A stretch of 64,000 bases of DNA from Aquimarina longa SW024 (GCF_001401755.1 NZ_KQ474107.1:39650-103649); one strand, 5' to 3'. Numbered from the stretch's first letter, positions 8,040 through 16,663 are shown. Numbers and translations are program-made. Notes: generated from the letters alone by a model not told the origin.

Positions 8040-8741
8040 TTATTCTCGAGATAAAATACTCAATATGTACCAGAAAAGTAACATCAATGAAGCAAATAAC
8101 CCTAAAGATGCTCCTACATACTGATCTTCAGAATATTTATGAACCATATTGGATGTTTGGTATAAAATAGATCCTGATGCCAGTATAACCATTCCTACAC
8201 TAAACCAAAGACCAAGATTAAATCCAAATAAAAATCCTGCAATGATCAACCCAATGGCAATAAAAAAACCAATAGTCAATATCGATTTTAGAAAAGAAAA
8301 ATCTTTTTTAGTCAATAGGACAATTGCAGATAATCCTGTAAATAGAGCAAGAGTTAAGATTGCTGCTTGATTAAGGATATTAACCCCTCCGCTTTCCGAA
8401 ATCACCATTGCCATTCCTATAAGTGGAATAAAAATAAAAGCTTCTGCAATTACATATAATAATAATCCTAAATATTGTTGATTGATATTATGATTTTTTA
8501 ATACCATTCTTTCTGCATAAGTTGTCGCTAACATAAAACCACCTAACATAACCATCCATCTCCACCCTTGAGTCATAGAAAGTGCAAAGTTTACAATAGG
8601 TTCTATTTGAAAAAATATCCATTCTACAATTACAAAAAGTAAAACAGCCATAGCAAGGTGAGTATATGTCTTTTTATAAAAAGCAACCCTTCTGTCATCA
8701 GTAAGGGAGCTAACAGGTAGTATTTGCTGAAATTCCTCCAT
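8040..8741 (-). CDS. Bax inhibitor-1/YccA family membrane protein
   Basis: This 233-residue protein has seven hydrophobic helices (roughly residues 28-47, 62-77, 88-113, 125-143, 152-172, 175-193 and 210-230). Family features include MVMLGGFMLATTYAE, the glycine-rich helix ending in IIAGFLFGFN, and EDQYVGASLGLF near the C-terminus. BI-1 relatives are inner-membrane proteins linked to pH-dependent cation (Ca2+) leak and membrane proteostasis. The role in this organism is not established. The M90 peptidase gene lies 71 bases upstream on the same strand, so the two may be co-transcribed. Confidence 0.88.
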   Translation of the reverse strand: MEEFQQILPVSSLTDDRRVAFYKKTYTHLAMAVLLFVIVEWIFFQIEPIVNFALSMTQGWRWMVMLGGFMLATTYAERMVLKNHNINQQYLGLLLYVIAEAFIFIPLIGMAMVISESGGVNILNQAAILTLALFTGLSAIVLLTKKDFSFLKSILTIGFFIAIGLIIAGFLFGFNLGLWFSVGMVILASGSILYQTSNMVHKYSEDQYVGASLGLFASLMLLFWYILSILSRE

Positions 8742-8812
8742 AGTCTAGTTAAATATAAATTGTAATTATTTTAGTGCGATAAATATAACTGTTTCTTAAG
8801 AATTCTTCTTGA

Positions 8813-9679
8813 TTAAGACTCAAAATATCTAAAATTTAGCATTTGAACCACATAAGAATATAGCTCAGGAAACCTTTTTTTTAGTTCTTTTGGTGACTCC
8901 ATAAAAACTTCTATTAATACTGCTATAAATTCGAATTTATTAGTATAAGCATAATCCCTTAATATTTTGGTGTCTACAATTTTATTCCGTATTTCAGAAG
9001 ACCCCAGATATGCCTCTAGTAATAGAAAAGTATCATAAAAAATCTCACAACTAATATTATTATTTTTTATTGAGTTATAATGGATTGCATGTGTAATCTC
9101 ATGAATGCCCAAATTCTTTCCTTTATCTTGATGTAAATTCCCTTTTTGAAAATCTTTCCAAGATAAAACTAGAGCTTTAGATCTAGGGTTAAATTCTCCT
9201 ATGTTTTCTGTTTTATTTAAAATTGAATAAAATGACGTAGGATATAAAACTATCGTATTTAAATATTCTAATAAATAATGACGCATCCCAAAAGTAAGTT
9301 GCGTAAACATTATTGTAATTTGCATACGCATAAAATCATTAATAACGAGTCCTTCTCTACCTACAAATTGTATTTCTTCTAATACACGAAATACTCTGTG
9401 AGCAAAATATCGTTTTCTTTTTTTATTTAAAGTGTTATAAAAATCATTATCATTTAAAAATTTTTGAAGATGTGGAGGTAGTTCCTTAAGTGTAGGGTAA
9501 AGATGAATAAAATATGGTTTCTTATTATATTTTACATAAACTGATTCTAGATAACGCAATACATAATATACGCATATTAAAACAATTGCAGCAGTAACAA
9601 TAACTCCAATTGTATTTTGGAACACTGTATTAGAAGGCTCTCCTTCAAACAATAGTATAACTTTTATGTAAAAATTCAA
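8813..9679 (-). CDS. MtfA-like (M90) zinc-dependent peptidase with a membrane anchor
   Basis: This is a 288-residue protein. One hydrophobic helix at about residues 23-43 is followed by a soluble domain. The zinc-peptidase motif is HEITH at 193-197. Upstream it has the M90 pattern GREGLVINDFMRM (107-119), a TIVLYPTSF strand and ALVLSWKDFQKG before the active site, as in MtfA, which has HEFAH. Enterobacterial MtfA controls the Mlc repressor of glucose PTS. No Mlc or PTS gene is present here, so only the peptidase chemistry can be carried over. The N-terminal transmembrane segment is an addition relative to E. coli MtfA. Confidence 0.82.
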   Translation of the reverse strand: MNFYIKVILLFEGEPSNTVFQNTIGVIVTAAIVLICVYYVLRYLESVYVKYNKKPYFIHLYPTLKELPPHLQKFLNDNDFYNTLNKKRKRYFAHRVFRVLEEIQFVGREGLVINDFMRMQITIMFTQLTFGMRHYLLEYLNTIVLYPTSFYSILNKTENIGEFNPRSKALVLSWKDFQKGNLHQDKGKNLGIHEITHAIHYNSIKNNNISCEIFYDTFLLLEAYLGSSEIRNKIVDTKILRDYAYTNKFEFIAVLIEVFMESPKELKKRFPELYSYVVQMLNFRYFES

Positions 9680-10013
9680 AAAATGTAATGTAGATTATGG
9701 GATATTAAAAATAACGTTTTATAAATTAAAAAGGTATTTTAAAAGCGATATAATATTAATTCTTTGTGTTTAAAGATAATTGCTTAGGTTGATAATCAGT
9801 TTTTTGTATCAGGTTTTGTTTTGAGACATCTAGTAAAAAAATAAAATATAATTGAATAAATTCAAAAAATAATATGATATAAATGCATTAAATCTATTTT
9901 TATTAGTTACGAAATGGTTTTATAAGAATTTGGGAATGAAATTTGATGCTATAGAAAAACTATAGTCAGTATTATGATAACTATAATTAATTAAGACCAA
10001 AATTATGTATTAG
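9680..10013. other. Intergenic region upstream of the M90 gene
   Basis: This is 334 bases of very AT-rich sequence between a leftward gene start and a small rightward open frame. I see no hairpin, repeat or clear promoter box. Confidence 0.4.
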
Positions 10014-10241
10014 ATGTTTTCATGTTATAAAATCCCCAAAAAAAACCTAACTCATTTCGATAATTTATATAAAGATGTTATTTCTAAATTACCTATTGAG
10101 AATAGAATTAAATATTGTGAATCATTAATTTACAGAATTTCAGAAGATATATCAAATTCTAATAATATCTTGAAAAAAAGAAAATTAAAGAGGCTTCTAA
10201 ATACAGCTAAAAATGAATTAAAAAAAATGAATGCCTTATAG
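10014..10241 (+). CDS. Small Lys/Asn-rich protein, unrecognised
   Basis: This 75-codon open frame starts at ATG 10014. The product is basic and probably helical, with leucine and isoleucine spaced for amphipathic helices (SKLPIENRIKYCESLI, then KKRKLKRLLNTAKNELKK). I do not recognise a family and see no signal peptide or membrane segment. Support for a real gene is modest: a reasonable composition and a strong rightward terminator 120 bases downstream with no other rightward gene to serve. It could also be chance. Confidence 0.35.
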   Translation: MFSCYKIPKKNLTHFDNLYKDVISKLPIENRIKYCESLIYRISEDISNSNNILKKRKLKRLLNTAKNELKKMNAL

Positions 10242-10364
10242 TTTTATAGGATAATATCAGTAAATATATCTTAAAATAAAACGTGTTATTTGTTTCTTTT
10301 TACTCGTAATTAGTAATAAAAAATGAGTATCCTTACGCGTATAAATGAAATAATTTAAATTAGT

Positions 10365-10408
10365 AAAAGTCATATTTATAAAGTTTACTTCATAAATATG
10401 ACTTTTTT
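10365..10408 (+). terminator. Hairpin terminator (rightward) between the small ORF and kynA
   Basis: A 15-bp perfect stem (10365-10379 with 10392-10406) and a 12-base loop are followed by a T-run on the + strand. In the leftward direction the U-tract is poor, so it mainly serves rightward transcription, though it may also trim the kynA transcript. Confidence 0.65.
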
Positions 10409-10439
10409 CAAATCATTAATTTTATTTCTTATAATGACA

Positions 10440-11396
10440 TTATAAGATTTTATGATACCCTCCTAAATTAGTAATTCCCCAGTTATTAAGCTCTTCGGCA
10501 TTCCATAATTCTGGGAAAAATATACGCTTTTGGTATTTTGGATGCATATATTTATGCCAATCACTACCACCAGTTGCTTCAGCCTTTACTTTTCCATGAT
10601 CTAGATATTTAGCTGCCGCATCATAATGATGCATTACCCAATTAATATTTACAGTATGATCATAATGACGCATAGCATTGATTAAATCTGTATTTTTTTG
10701 ATGTTCCTTTGGTAGTTCTTTAAATTTTGACCATAAATTGATTTTATTATACTCTTTCATCCATTCGATTAACTCATTTTTATATTTCTCCTCAAAATTT
10801 TCCATCAATTTATTTTTCTTTCCTGTTTTATGATCTATGCCAGCTACTTGCCAGTACATGTTTTCAAAAGCATATTCATAAGCAGTATTTTTATCAATCG
10901 TTTTTCTATATCTATAATCGATTAAATTGATTAATTCTGTCGAAGCAATTTCTATTTTTCGATATTGTGCAGACTGAAACCCACTTGCAGGAGTGAGTGT
11001 ATCTCTAAATTTCATGTACTGCTCAATTTCCATACCCTCACTCATAATATCAAATGAGTTTGAAAGCATATCAAAATATCTACTTATTCGCATAAGATGC
11101 ATTTCAAACTTTTTTGGAGTTATATTTTCTGTATGAGAGATCTGACTCATTTCCCAAATAACCATTTTGAATAGTAACTCATTAATCTGATGGTACATTA
11201 TAAAAACCATCTCATCGGGTAATTGTGTGCGCTTTGTCTGTAAACCTAGTAAGGCATCTACTTGTATAAAATCCCAATATTTCATTGGTTCTGAATGTAA
11301 TAAACCAGACAAGTGTACATCAGGATCTTGTCCCATTGCCTGATATTTTTTATCTATCGCTTCTAATAATTCTGATCTATTCATGCTGTTTGTCAA
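10440..11396 (-). CDS. kynA: Tryptophan 2,3-dioxygenase
   Basis: This 318-residue heme enzyme opens the indole ring of L-tryptophan to give N-formylkynurenine, the first step of the kynurenine route. Family segments are YHQINELLFK (68-77), FRDTLTPASGFQSAQ (130-144), the heme-side helix MHHYDAAAKYL (255-265) and the substrate loop TGGSDW (275-280). An alternative start at Met5 would remove only four residues. No other kynurenine-pathway gene is nearby, so it is an orphan here. Confidence 0.92.
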   Translation of the reverse strand: MTNSMNRSELLEAIDKKYQAMGQDPDVHLSGLLHSEPMKYWDFIQVDALLGLQTKRTQLPDEMVFIMYHQINELLFKMVIWEMSQISHTENITPKKFEMHLMRISRYFDMLSNSFDIMSEGMEIEQYMKFRDTLTPASGFQSAQYRKIEIASTELINLIDYRYRKTIDKNTAYEYAFENMYWQVAGIDHKTGKKNKLMENFEEKYKNELIEWMKEYNKINLWSKFKELPKEHQKNTDLINAMRHYDHTVNINWVMHHYDAAAKYLDHGKVKAEATGGSDWHKYMHPKYQKRIFFPELWNAEELNNWGITNLGGYHKIL

Positions 11397-11962
11397 TTAT
11401 TTTTTATAAAGAGTTTGTTGTTCTAATTCTGCTTAGGTATGTCTAACAAAATTATTTAAACTGATTGCTACACTATTTTATCTTTAGATTGTTATGATAC
11501 AGATTTTTGATTAATAAATGTATATAGTTTTAAATACTAAGATTTTGTTGTCTGCTGCTTGCATTCAAAAGAACAAAATTAATAGTATGAGAATTTAAAT
11601 CTAAAAAATGAAGCTAATTAAATTGAGGGTATTATGAAAAAGGAGATTTTATATTAATATACTTTGCTACACTATGCAATAGATAGATAGATTGATGGAG
11701 ATGAAAATTTGTAGTTTTACTCATTTTATAATGATTATTATAAGTCGGTCTTATTTTTCAAAATGAACATCATATATAGGTAGTATAATGGTATGACCCA
11801 TCTATTAGGTGCTAACCAAAGATAATAAAACAAATGAATAGTCGATAAACATTTAATAAGTGTTTTATTGTACGATATGATTTTTAAATTGTGAATATCT
11901 ATTATATCGATTCATAGTTAGGTTTTTTTTAAAAATATATATTTGATGCCTAAAAAAAAGAT
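11397..11962. other. Divergent intergenic region between kynA and DUF4494
   Basis: These 566 bases contain no credible open frame. The one recognisable element is a leftward -7 box (TAATTTTG) at 11574-11581. The rest is low-complexity AT-rich sequence. Confidence 0.4.
11574..11581 (-). promoter_or_regulatory. -7 box (TAATTTTG) for kynA
   Basis: This TAnnTTTG match on the minus strand lies 178 bases upstream of kynA and would give a long 5' leader. There is no clear -33 box. Confidence 0.3.
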
Positions 11963-12520
11963 ATGAATATTACTTGGTACGAGTGTAAAGTAAAATATAG
12001 AAAATTAAATGATTCTGGAGTACAAAAAGTTACTACAGAACCTTATTTGGTGGATGCTTTATCTTATACAGAAGCCGAAACCAGAATTAACGAAGAGATG
12101 TCAGCGTATATTAGTGAGGAGTTTAAAATCACGAATATAAAAGTTGCTAATTTTGCTGAGATACACCCATTTGAGAATTGTGATCGCTGGTTTAAATCAA
12201 AAGTTTCTTTAGTTGCTTATGATGAAGAGAGTGGTAAAGAAAGAAAGTCGAATATCTACTTATTGGTACAGGCTAATGATGTAAAGGAAGCATTTGATCA
12301 TACAACTAGTGTGATGCAAAATACTATGGGTGATTATACAATACCTGCTATTTCAGAATCTCCAATTATGGATGTTTTCCCATATTTTACAGGAGAAGAA
12401 GAGCAGTTAGAAAGGTTTAAATCTATAAAATCGAATACTATTAATGAAGAGATAGTAGAAGTAGAAGAGATAGCAAGAGAAGTAGAAATACCTGAAGTTT
12501 CAGAAAATGAAGAGGTATGA
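11963..12520 (+). CDS. DUF4494 family protein
   Basis: This 185-residue cytoplasmic protein is typical of DUF4494 in Bacteroidota: WYECKVKYRK near the N-terminus, then EPYLVDALSYTEAETRI, a central ENCDRWFKSKVSLVAYDEESGKE and SIMDVFPYF-like segments. The C-terminal 45 residues are highly acidic (EEIVEVEEIAREVEI). The family function is unknown. The gene stands alone and its terminator (12545-12582) is intact on its own strand despite the insertion sequence immediately after it. Confidence 0.82.
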   Translation: MNITWYECKVKYRKLNDSGVQKVTTEPYLVDALSYTEAETRINEEMSAYISEEFKITNIKVANFAEIHPFENCDRWFKSKVSLVAYDEESGKERKSNIYLLVQANDVKEAFDHTTSVMQNTMGDYTIPAISESPIMDVFPYFTGEEEQLERFKSIKSNTINEEIVEVEEIAREVEIPEVSENEEV

Positions 12521-12544
12521 TACTATTCTTATTAGTAGGCTAAT

Positions 12545-12582
12545 AAAAAAGCGCTTTCAACATGTTGAAAGCGCTTTTTTTA
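12545..12582. terminator. Terminator whose T-tract carries the IS insertion
   Basis: A perfect palindrome (GCGCTTTCAACATGTTGAAAGCGC with A6 and T6 flanks) lies 24 bases after the DUF4494 stop. In the ancestral arrangement it would have been shared by the convergent pnp gene. The IS duplication TTTTTTTA (12575-12582) is the end of its T-tract, so pnp is now 1.35 kb away from it. Confidence 0.85.
12575..12582. repeat. Left target-site duplication (TTTTTTTA)
   Basis: These eight bases are repeated exactly at 13927-13934 on the other side of the element. Eight base pairs is the usual duplication length for the IS256 family. Confidence 0.85.
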
Positions 12583-12612
12583 GACAGTATCCATAATTTT
12601 GTGTAAATAAAA
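12583..12612 (+). repeat. IS left terminal inverted repeat
   Basis: This end pairs with the reverse complement of 13897-13926. The inner 13 bases (TGTGTAAATAAAA) are identical and the outer part is diverged. Confidence 0.8.
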
Positions 12613-12618
12613 TTTCAG

Positions 12619-12651
12619 CGGGTTTAACTTTTTATAGTTGAACCCGTTTTT
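12619..12651 (+). terminator. Hairpin inside the left IS end
   Basis: CGGGTTTAAC (12619-12628) pairs with GTTGAACCCG (12637-12646) with one wobble, followed by T5 on the + strand. It overlaps the last codons of the transposase and would stop rightward read-through from DUF4494 before it runs antisense through the transposase. Confidence 0.6.
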
Positions 12652-13834
12652 CATATATAGTTAAGAACTGATTAAGTATTAATCCCCAATTGGGTATTGG
12701 AGCTGTCCACTTTTTAGTACTCTGCATTAATGCTAGATATACTGATTTTTTGAGGGCATCATCTGTTGGGAATGCCATTTTATTTTTAGTGTACTTTCTG
12801 ATTTTACCATTAAGGTTTTCGATAAGATTGGTGGTGTAAATAATCTTTCTGATCTCTATTGGGAAGTCAAAAAATACAGTGAGTTCCTCCCAGTTTCTTT
12901 GCCAGGATTGCACCGCATAAGGATATTTGTCATTCCATTTTTCTGCGAATCGATCTAGTTCTACTTTGGCCATTTCTTTATTTGGAGCATTGTAAATATG
13001 CTTCATATCTCCAGTAAATTCTTTTTTGTCTTTCCAGACTACATAACGTGCACTATTGCGTATTTGATGCACTACACAGACCTGAGTATCTGCTGTTGGG
13101 AATACGTTTTTGATAGATTGAGTAAAGCCATTAAGATTATCTGTTACAGTCACCAAAATGTCCTCTACCCCACGAGCTTTCATATCAGTAAGTACGCCTT
13201 GCCAAAATGCAGCAGACTCATTATGTCCAAGCCACATTCCCATGAGCTCTTTACGACCTTCTCGATTAAGCCCAACGGCTAGATAAATGGTTTTGTTTAT
13301 TACTTTTCCAGCTTGTCTAACCTTAAAGACAATACCATCCATCCACACCACGCAATACACATTCTCTAAAGGCCTGTTCTGCCAATCTAGAACGTGTTGA
13401 TTAACCCTATCAGTAATAATTGAAATCGCTGAAGTAGAGAGTTTAAATCCGTAGATTTCTTGCAACTCATCTTCAATATCAGAAACACTCATTCCTTTAG
13501 CATAAAGAGAGATCACTATGTTTTCAACTGATAAGGAGTTGCTTTTGTGTTTAGGCACCACAATAGGTTCAAAACTACCTTGACGATCTCTAGGAATCGT
13601 AATCTGGCTTTTACCAAATTCAGTCTTGACCTGTTTACTAGTGGTTCCGTTTCGAGCATTACTGGTAAGGTTCTTGGCATTCTTGGGATAACCCAAGTGA
13701 GCATCAAGTTCTCCCTGCAACATTGATTCTAAAGCAGTACTGTGAAGCTGTTTTAATAAACTGGTTAACTCGGCTTCGGTCTTTAAACCATCCAGTAAGC
13801 CACTTTCTAAAAATTGTTTCTTTAAATCTTCCAT
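12632..13834 (-). CDS. IS256/Mutator-family transposase
   Basis: This is a 400-residue DDE transposase. Candidate catalytic residues are Asp166 (VWMDGIVF), Asp232 (VTDNLNGF) and Glu339 (TTNLIENLNGKIRK). The family-typical C-x-x-H segment is CVVHQIRN at 253-260. The N-terminal region contains LHSTALESMLQGELDAHLGY, characteristic of the Mutator/IS256 superfamily. The length is normal and there are no stops or frameshifts. Its codon use is more GC-rich than the flanking genes, which fits an acquired element. Confidence 0.95.
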   Translation of the reverse strand: MEDLKKQFLESGLLDGLKTEAELTSLLKQLHSTALESMLQGELDAHLGYPKNAKNLTSNARNGTTSKQVKTEFGKSQITIPRDRQGSFEPIVVPKHKSNSLSVENIVISLYAKGMSVSDIEDELQEIYGFKLSTSAISIITDRVNQHVLDWQNRPLENVYCVVWMDGIVFKVRQAGKVINKTIYLAVGLNREGRKELMGMWLGHNESAAFWQGVLTDMKARGVEDILVTVTDNLNGFTQSIKNVFPTADTQVCVVHQIRNSARYVVWKDKKEFTGDMKHIYNAPNKEMAKVELDRFAEKWNDKYPYAVQSWQRNWEELTVFFDFPIEIRKIIYTTNLIENLNGKIRKYTKNKMAFPTDDALKKSVYLALMQSTKKWTAPIPNWGLILNQFLTIYEKRVQL

Positions 13835-13864
13835 AAGAAAACTGTGTTATTAAAATTAAACAAA

Positions 13865-13900
13865 AAAAATTAGGCGGGTTTTAAAACCCGCCTAATTTTT
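13865..13900. terminator. Perfect 36-nt palindrome inside the right IS end
   Basis: Two 18-base arms with no spacer (TTAGGCGGGTTTTAAAACCCGCCTAA core) have T-runs on both strands. It lies upstream of the transposase start and downstream of pnp. Leftward pnp transcripts would end here, which also shields the transposase from pnp read-through. Confidence 0.75.
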
Positions 13901-13926
13901 ATTTACACAGTTTATTGGACACTACC
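13897..13926 (-). repeat. IS right terminal inverted repeat
   Basis: The reverse complement of this end aligns with 12583-12612. It overlaps the last bases of the palindromic terminator. Confidence 0.8.
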
Positions 13927-13934
13927 TTTTTTTA
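13927..13934. repeat. Right target-site duplication (TTTTTTTA)
   Basis: An exact copy of 12575-12582, adjoining the end of pnp. Confidence 0.85.
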
Positions 13935-13955
13935 TAGATAAGATAATAAATAAAA

Positions 13956-16157
13956 TTATTCTTCTCTTTTATTTGGTCTTGGTTTTCTGTCTCCTCTAGG
14001 TTTATCATCTCTAGATTTTTCTCCTTCTGGTCTAGGAGGTCTAGGTAATAAAGCTTTTCTAGAAACTTTTTCTTTACGTGTTCTGGAGTCAATTCCAAAA
14101 TATTTAACATCAAAAATATCACCCATGTTAACAACATCACTAACATTTTCTGTACGTTCCCAAGCTAATTCTGAAACATGAAGTAAAACTTCGTTTCCAG
14201 GAGCTTCCATATATTCTACTACAGCTCCAAAATCTAGCATTTTGATTACTTTTACTTCATATACGCTACCTACTGCAGGTTTGAAAGTAATAGAGTCAAT
14301 TTTTGCTAATACTGCATCAATACCTTCTTGACCTGTACCTAGAATTTCTACCAATCCTTCTTCGGTAACAGGATCTTCATTGATAACAATAGTTGTACCT
14401 GTAGTTTTTTGTAATTCTTGAATTACTTTACCTCCAGGACCAATTAAAGCTCCGATGTAGTCTCCAGGAATTGTTCTGGTAACCATTTTTGGAGCATGTG
14501 CTTTTACATCTGTATTAGGAGTTGTAATAGTATCGGTTAATTTTCCAAGAATATGTAAACGACCATCTGCAGCTTGTTTTAATGCATTTACTAAAATTTC
14601 GTAAGAAAGACCTTTTACTTTAATATCCATTTGGCAAGCAGTAATACCATCAGCAGTACCTGTTACTTTAAAATCCATATCTCCTAAATGATCTTCATCA
14701 CCTAAAATATCAGATAAAACAGCATATTTTCCTGTGTCACCATCAGAAATTAATCCCATAGCGATACCAGAAACCGGTTTTTTTAATTGTACACCTGCAT
14801 CCATTAGTGCCATAGTACCAGAACATACAGTTGCCATAGAAGAAGAACCATTAGATTCTAATACTTCTGATACAACTCTTACGGTATATGGGCAATCCGC
14901 AGGAATCATTCCTTTTAGTGCACGTTGTGCTAAGTTTCCATGTCCTACTTCTCTACGAGAAGTTCCTCGTATCGGTCTAGCTTCTCCAGTAGAAAAAGGA
15001 GGGAAATTGTAATGTAAATAGAATGTTTCTTCTCCTTCATACGAAGGCATGTCTATTTGGTTAGCTTCTCTAGAAGTTCCTAAAGTTACGGTTGCTAATG
15101 CTTGTGTTTCTCCTCTAGTAAATATTGCTGAGCCATGAGTAGAAGGTAAATAATCAACTTCACACCAAATTGGTCTGATTTCATCAGTCTTACGACCATC
15201 CAGACGTAACCCTTCATTTAAAGTAAGGTCACGAATAGCAGTTTTTTCCGCTTTGTAAAAATATTTTGATACTAAATCTCCAAAATCCTCTAATTCTTCT
15301 TCAGAAAAAGTAGCTGTTATTTCTTCTTTTATTTCTGAAAAAGCTAATCCTCGTTCTTGTTTAGAAGACCCAGCTTTTGCAACAGCATATACTTTATCAT
15401 ATGCCATATCATGAATTTTCTTAGCTAATTCTTCATCTTCTCTTTCAGGATCATATTCACGAGTCTCCTTTTTTCCAAAGGCTTCCGCTAATTTAAGTTG
15501 AGCCGCACATTGAATTTTAATAGCCTCATGAGCGAACTTAATAGCTTCTACCATTTCTTCTTCAGAAATCTCATCCATCTCACCTTCAACCATCATAACA
15601 GAATCTGCAGAGGCACCAATCATCATATCGATGTCTGATTCTTCTAATTGTGCTCTTGTTGGATTGATGATAAATTCACCATTGATACGACCTACACGTG
15701 CTTCTGAAATAGCGCATTCAAAAGGGAAATCAGATAATTGTATTGCTGCAGATGCTGCCAATCCAGCCATTGCATCAGGCATAACATTTTCATCATGAGA
15801 CATCAATTGAATCATTACTTGTGTTTCTGCATGGTAGTCTTTTGGGAATAATGGTCGTAATACTCGATCTACAAGACGCATTGTTAAGACTTCACCGTCA
15901 CTTGGTCTTGCTTCTCTTTTGAAGAAACCACCTGGATAACGACCAGCAGCTGCAAATTTTTCTCTGTAATCTACCGTTAAAGGAAGGAAATCTACATCAC
16001 TTTGTTTGTAATTTGAAACAACTGTACATAGTAACATACATTTGCCAGATTGTACAACTACAGATCCATGAGCTTGCTTTGCTAATTTTCCGGTTTCGAT
16101 AGAGATTTCTCTACCATCACCAAGGTCTATGACCTCTTTGTAAACTTTTGGAATCAT
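13956..16157 (-). CDS. pnp: Polyribonucleotide nucleotidyltransferase (PNPase)
   Basis: This 733-residue 3'-to-5' exoribonuclease uses phosphate to degrade RNA. It has two RNase PH-type domains separated by a helical linker (PRGTSRREVGHGNLAQRAL marks the second core). A KH domain follows (IGALIGPGGKVIQELQ) and an S1 domain (SVYEVKVIKMLDFGAVVEY). A basic, Arg/Pro-rich tail of about 30 residues (ending in PRPNKREE) is probably disordered. I chose the start at 16157 (MIPKVYKEVIDLGDG), the conserved N-terminus; an ATG nine codons upstream adds nothing family-like. It lies downstream of rpsO, as in many bacteria, but with a terminator and a structured leader between them. The IS now occupies its former terminator. 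Confidence 0.96.
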   Translation of the reverse strand: MIPKVYKEVIDLGDGREISIETGKLAKQAHGSVVVQSGKCMLLCTVVSNYKQSDVDFLPLTVDYREKFAAAGRYPGGFFKREARPSDGEVLTMRLVDRVLRPLFPKDYHAETQVMIQLMSHDENVMPDAMAGLAASAAIQLSDFPFECAISEARVGRINGEFIINPTRAQLEESDIDMMIGASADSVMMVEGEMDEISEEEMVEAIKFAHEAIKIQCAAQLKLAEAFGKKETREYDPEREDEELAKKIHDMAYDKVYAVAKAGSSKQERGLAFSEIKEEITATFSEEELEDFGDLVSKYFYKAEKTAIRDLTLNEGLRLDGRKTDEIRPIWCEVDYLPSTHGSAIFTRGETQALATVTLGTSREANQIDMPSYEGEETFYLHYNFPPFSTGEARPIRGTSRREVGHGNLAQRALKGMIPADCPYTVRVVSEVLESNGSSSMATVCSGTMALMDAGVQLKKPVSGIAMGLISDGDTGKYAVLSDILGDEDHLGDMDFKVTGTADGITACQMDIKVKGLSYEILVNALKQAADGRLHILGKLTDTITTPNTDVKAHAPKMVTRTIPGDYIGALIGPGGKVIQELQKTTGTTIVINEDPVTEEGLVEILGTGQEGIDAVLAKIDSITFKPAVGSVYEVKVIKMLDFGAVVEYMEAPGNEVLLHVSELAWERTENVSDVVNMGDIFDVKYFGIDSRTRKEKVSRKALLPRPPRPEGEKSRDDKPRGDRKPRPNKREE

Positions 16158-16223
16158 ATTTTTTTTTGATTCTAAACATACCAACTTTTTTAATATATTT
16201 TAAAGTAGCTATGTTTTGTTAAA

Positions 16224-16327
16224 CATTGGTTTCCGTCTTACTCGGACGGACAAGGTTGTGTTGTTGTTGTAATTGCGCGACCAATGAAAAACTAAGGCAT
16301 CATTCGAACTCTAGTGAAGTGCGAATG
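16224..16327 (-). promoter_or_regulatory. Structured leader of pnp
   Basis: In the 200 bases between rpsO and pnp there are nested inverted repeats. CATTGGT (16224-16230) pairs with ACCAATG (16280-16286) and encloses TCCGTC/GACGGA (16232-16237 with 16245-16250). A separate CATTCG/CGAATG stem lies at 16301-16306 and 16322-16327. E. coli pnp autoregulates through an RNase III-cleaved leader hairpin; a similar role here is inference. Confidence 0.45.
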
Positions 16328-16361
16328 TTTTTATTTGAAATTTTAAAATTCCATTATAATT

Positions 16362-16390
16362 AAAAAAAGAGGCATAAAGCCTCTTTTTTT
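16362..16390 (-). terminator. Terminator of rpsO
   Basis: The AGAGGC/GCCTCT stem with A7 and T8 flanks sits three bases past the rpsO stop on the leftward transcript. It should limit, though perhaps not abolish, read-through into pnp. Confidence 0.75.
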
Positions 16391-16393
16391 TGA

Positions 16394-16663
16394 TTATTTT
16401 CTTAATCCTAATTCTTTTACTATTGCACGATATCTTAAGATATCTTTTTTAATAAGATAATCTAATAAGTCTCTTCGTTTACCTACTAACTTTACTAAAG
16501 AACGTTCCGTGTTAAAATCTTTACGATTCTTCTTTAAATGTTCAGTTAGATGAGTAATTCTGTGTGTGAATAATGCAATTTGACCTTCTGCAGAACCACT
16601 GTCATTCTTTCCTTTACCGTGTTTTGCAAAAATTTCTTCTTTAATCTCTTTTGTTAGATACAT
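16394..16663 (-). CDS. rpsO: 30S ribosomal protein S15
   Basis: This 89-residue primary 16S rRNA-binding protein has the family segments KHGKGKNDSGSAEGQIALFT, HRITHLTEHLKKNRKD, and RRDLLDYLIKKD near the C-terminus. The start at 16663 (MYLTKEIKEEIF) gives the normal length. The open frame extends 19 codons upstream, but that stretch contains the -7 box and is not coding. Confidence 0.96.
   Translation of the reverse strand: MYLTKEIKEEIFAKHGKGKNDSGSAEGQIALFTHRITHLTEHLKKNRKDFNTERSLVKLVGKRRDLLDYLIKKDILRYRAIVKELGLRK

Larger units (their letters stand above)
12583..13926 (-). mobile_element. Intact IS256-family insertion sequence (1344 bp)
   Basis: The element is delimited by imperfect terminal inverted repeats (12583-12612 and 13897-13926, about 22 of 30 positions matching by eye, including the shared GTGTAAATAAAA) and by an 8-bp direct duplication TTTTTTTA on each side. 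It carries one full-length transposase gene. Hairpins with T-tracts lie just inside both ends (12619-12651 and 13865-13900) and would block transcription entering from neighbours. Intact termini, target duplication and reading frame suggest a recent insertion that may still be active. Confidence 0.93.

Noticed and set aside
12583..13926. Possible composite transposon or genomic island around the IS
   Set aside because: Only one IS copy is present, with its own target duplication, and both flanks are ordinary chromosomal genes.
14734..15012. Rightward open frame inside pnp
   Set aside because: It is an antisense shadow of a strongly conserved coding region.
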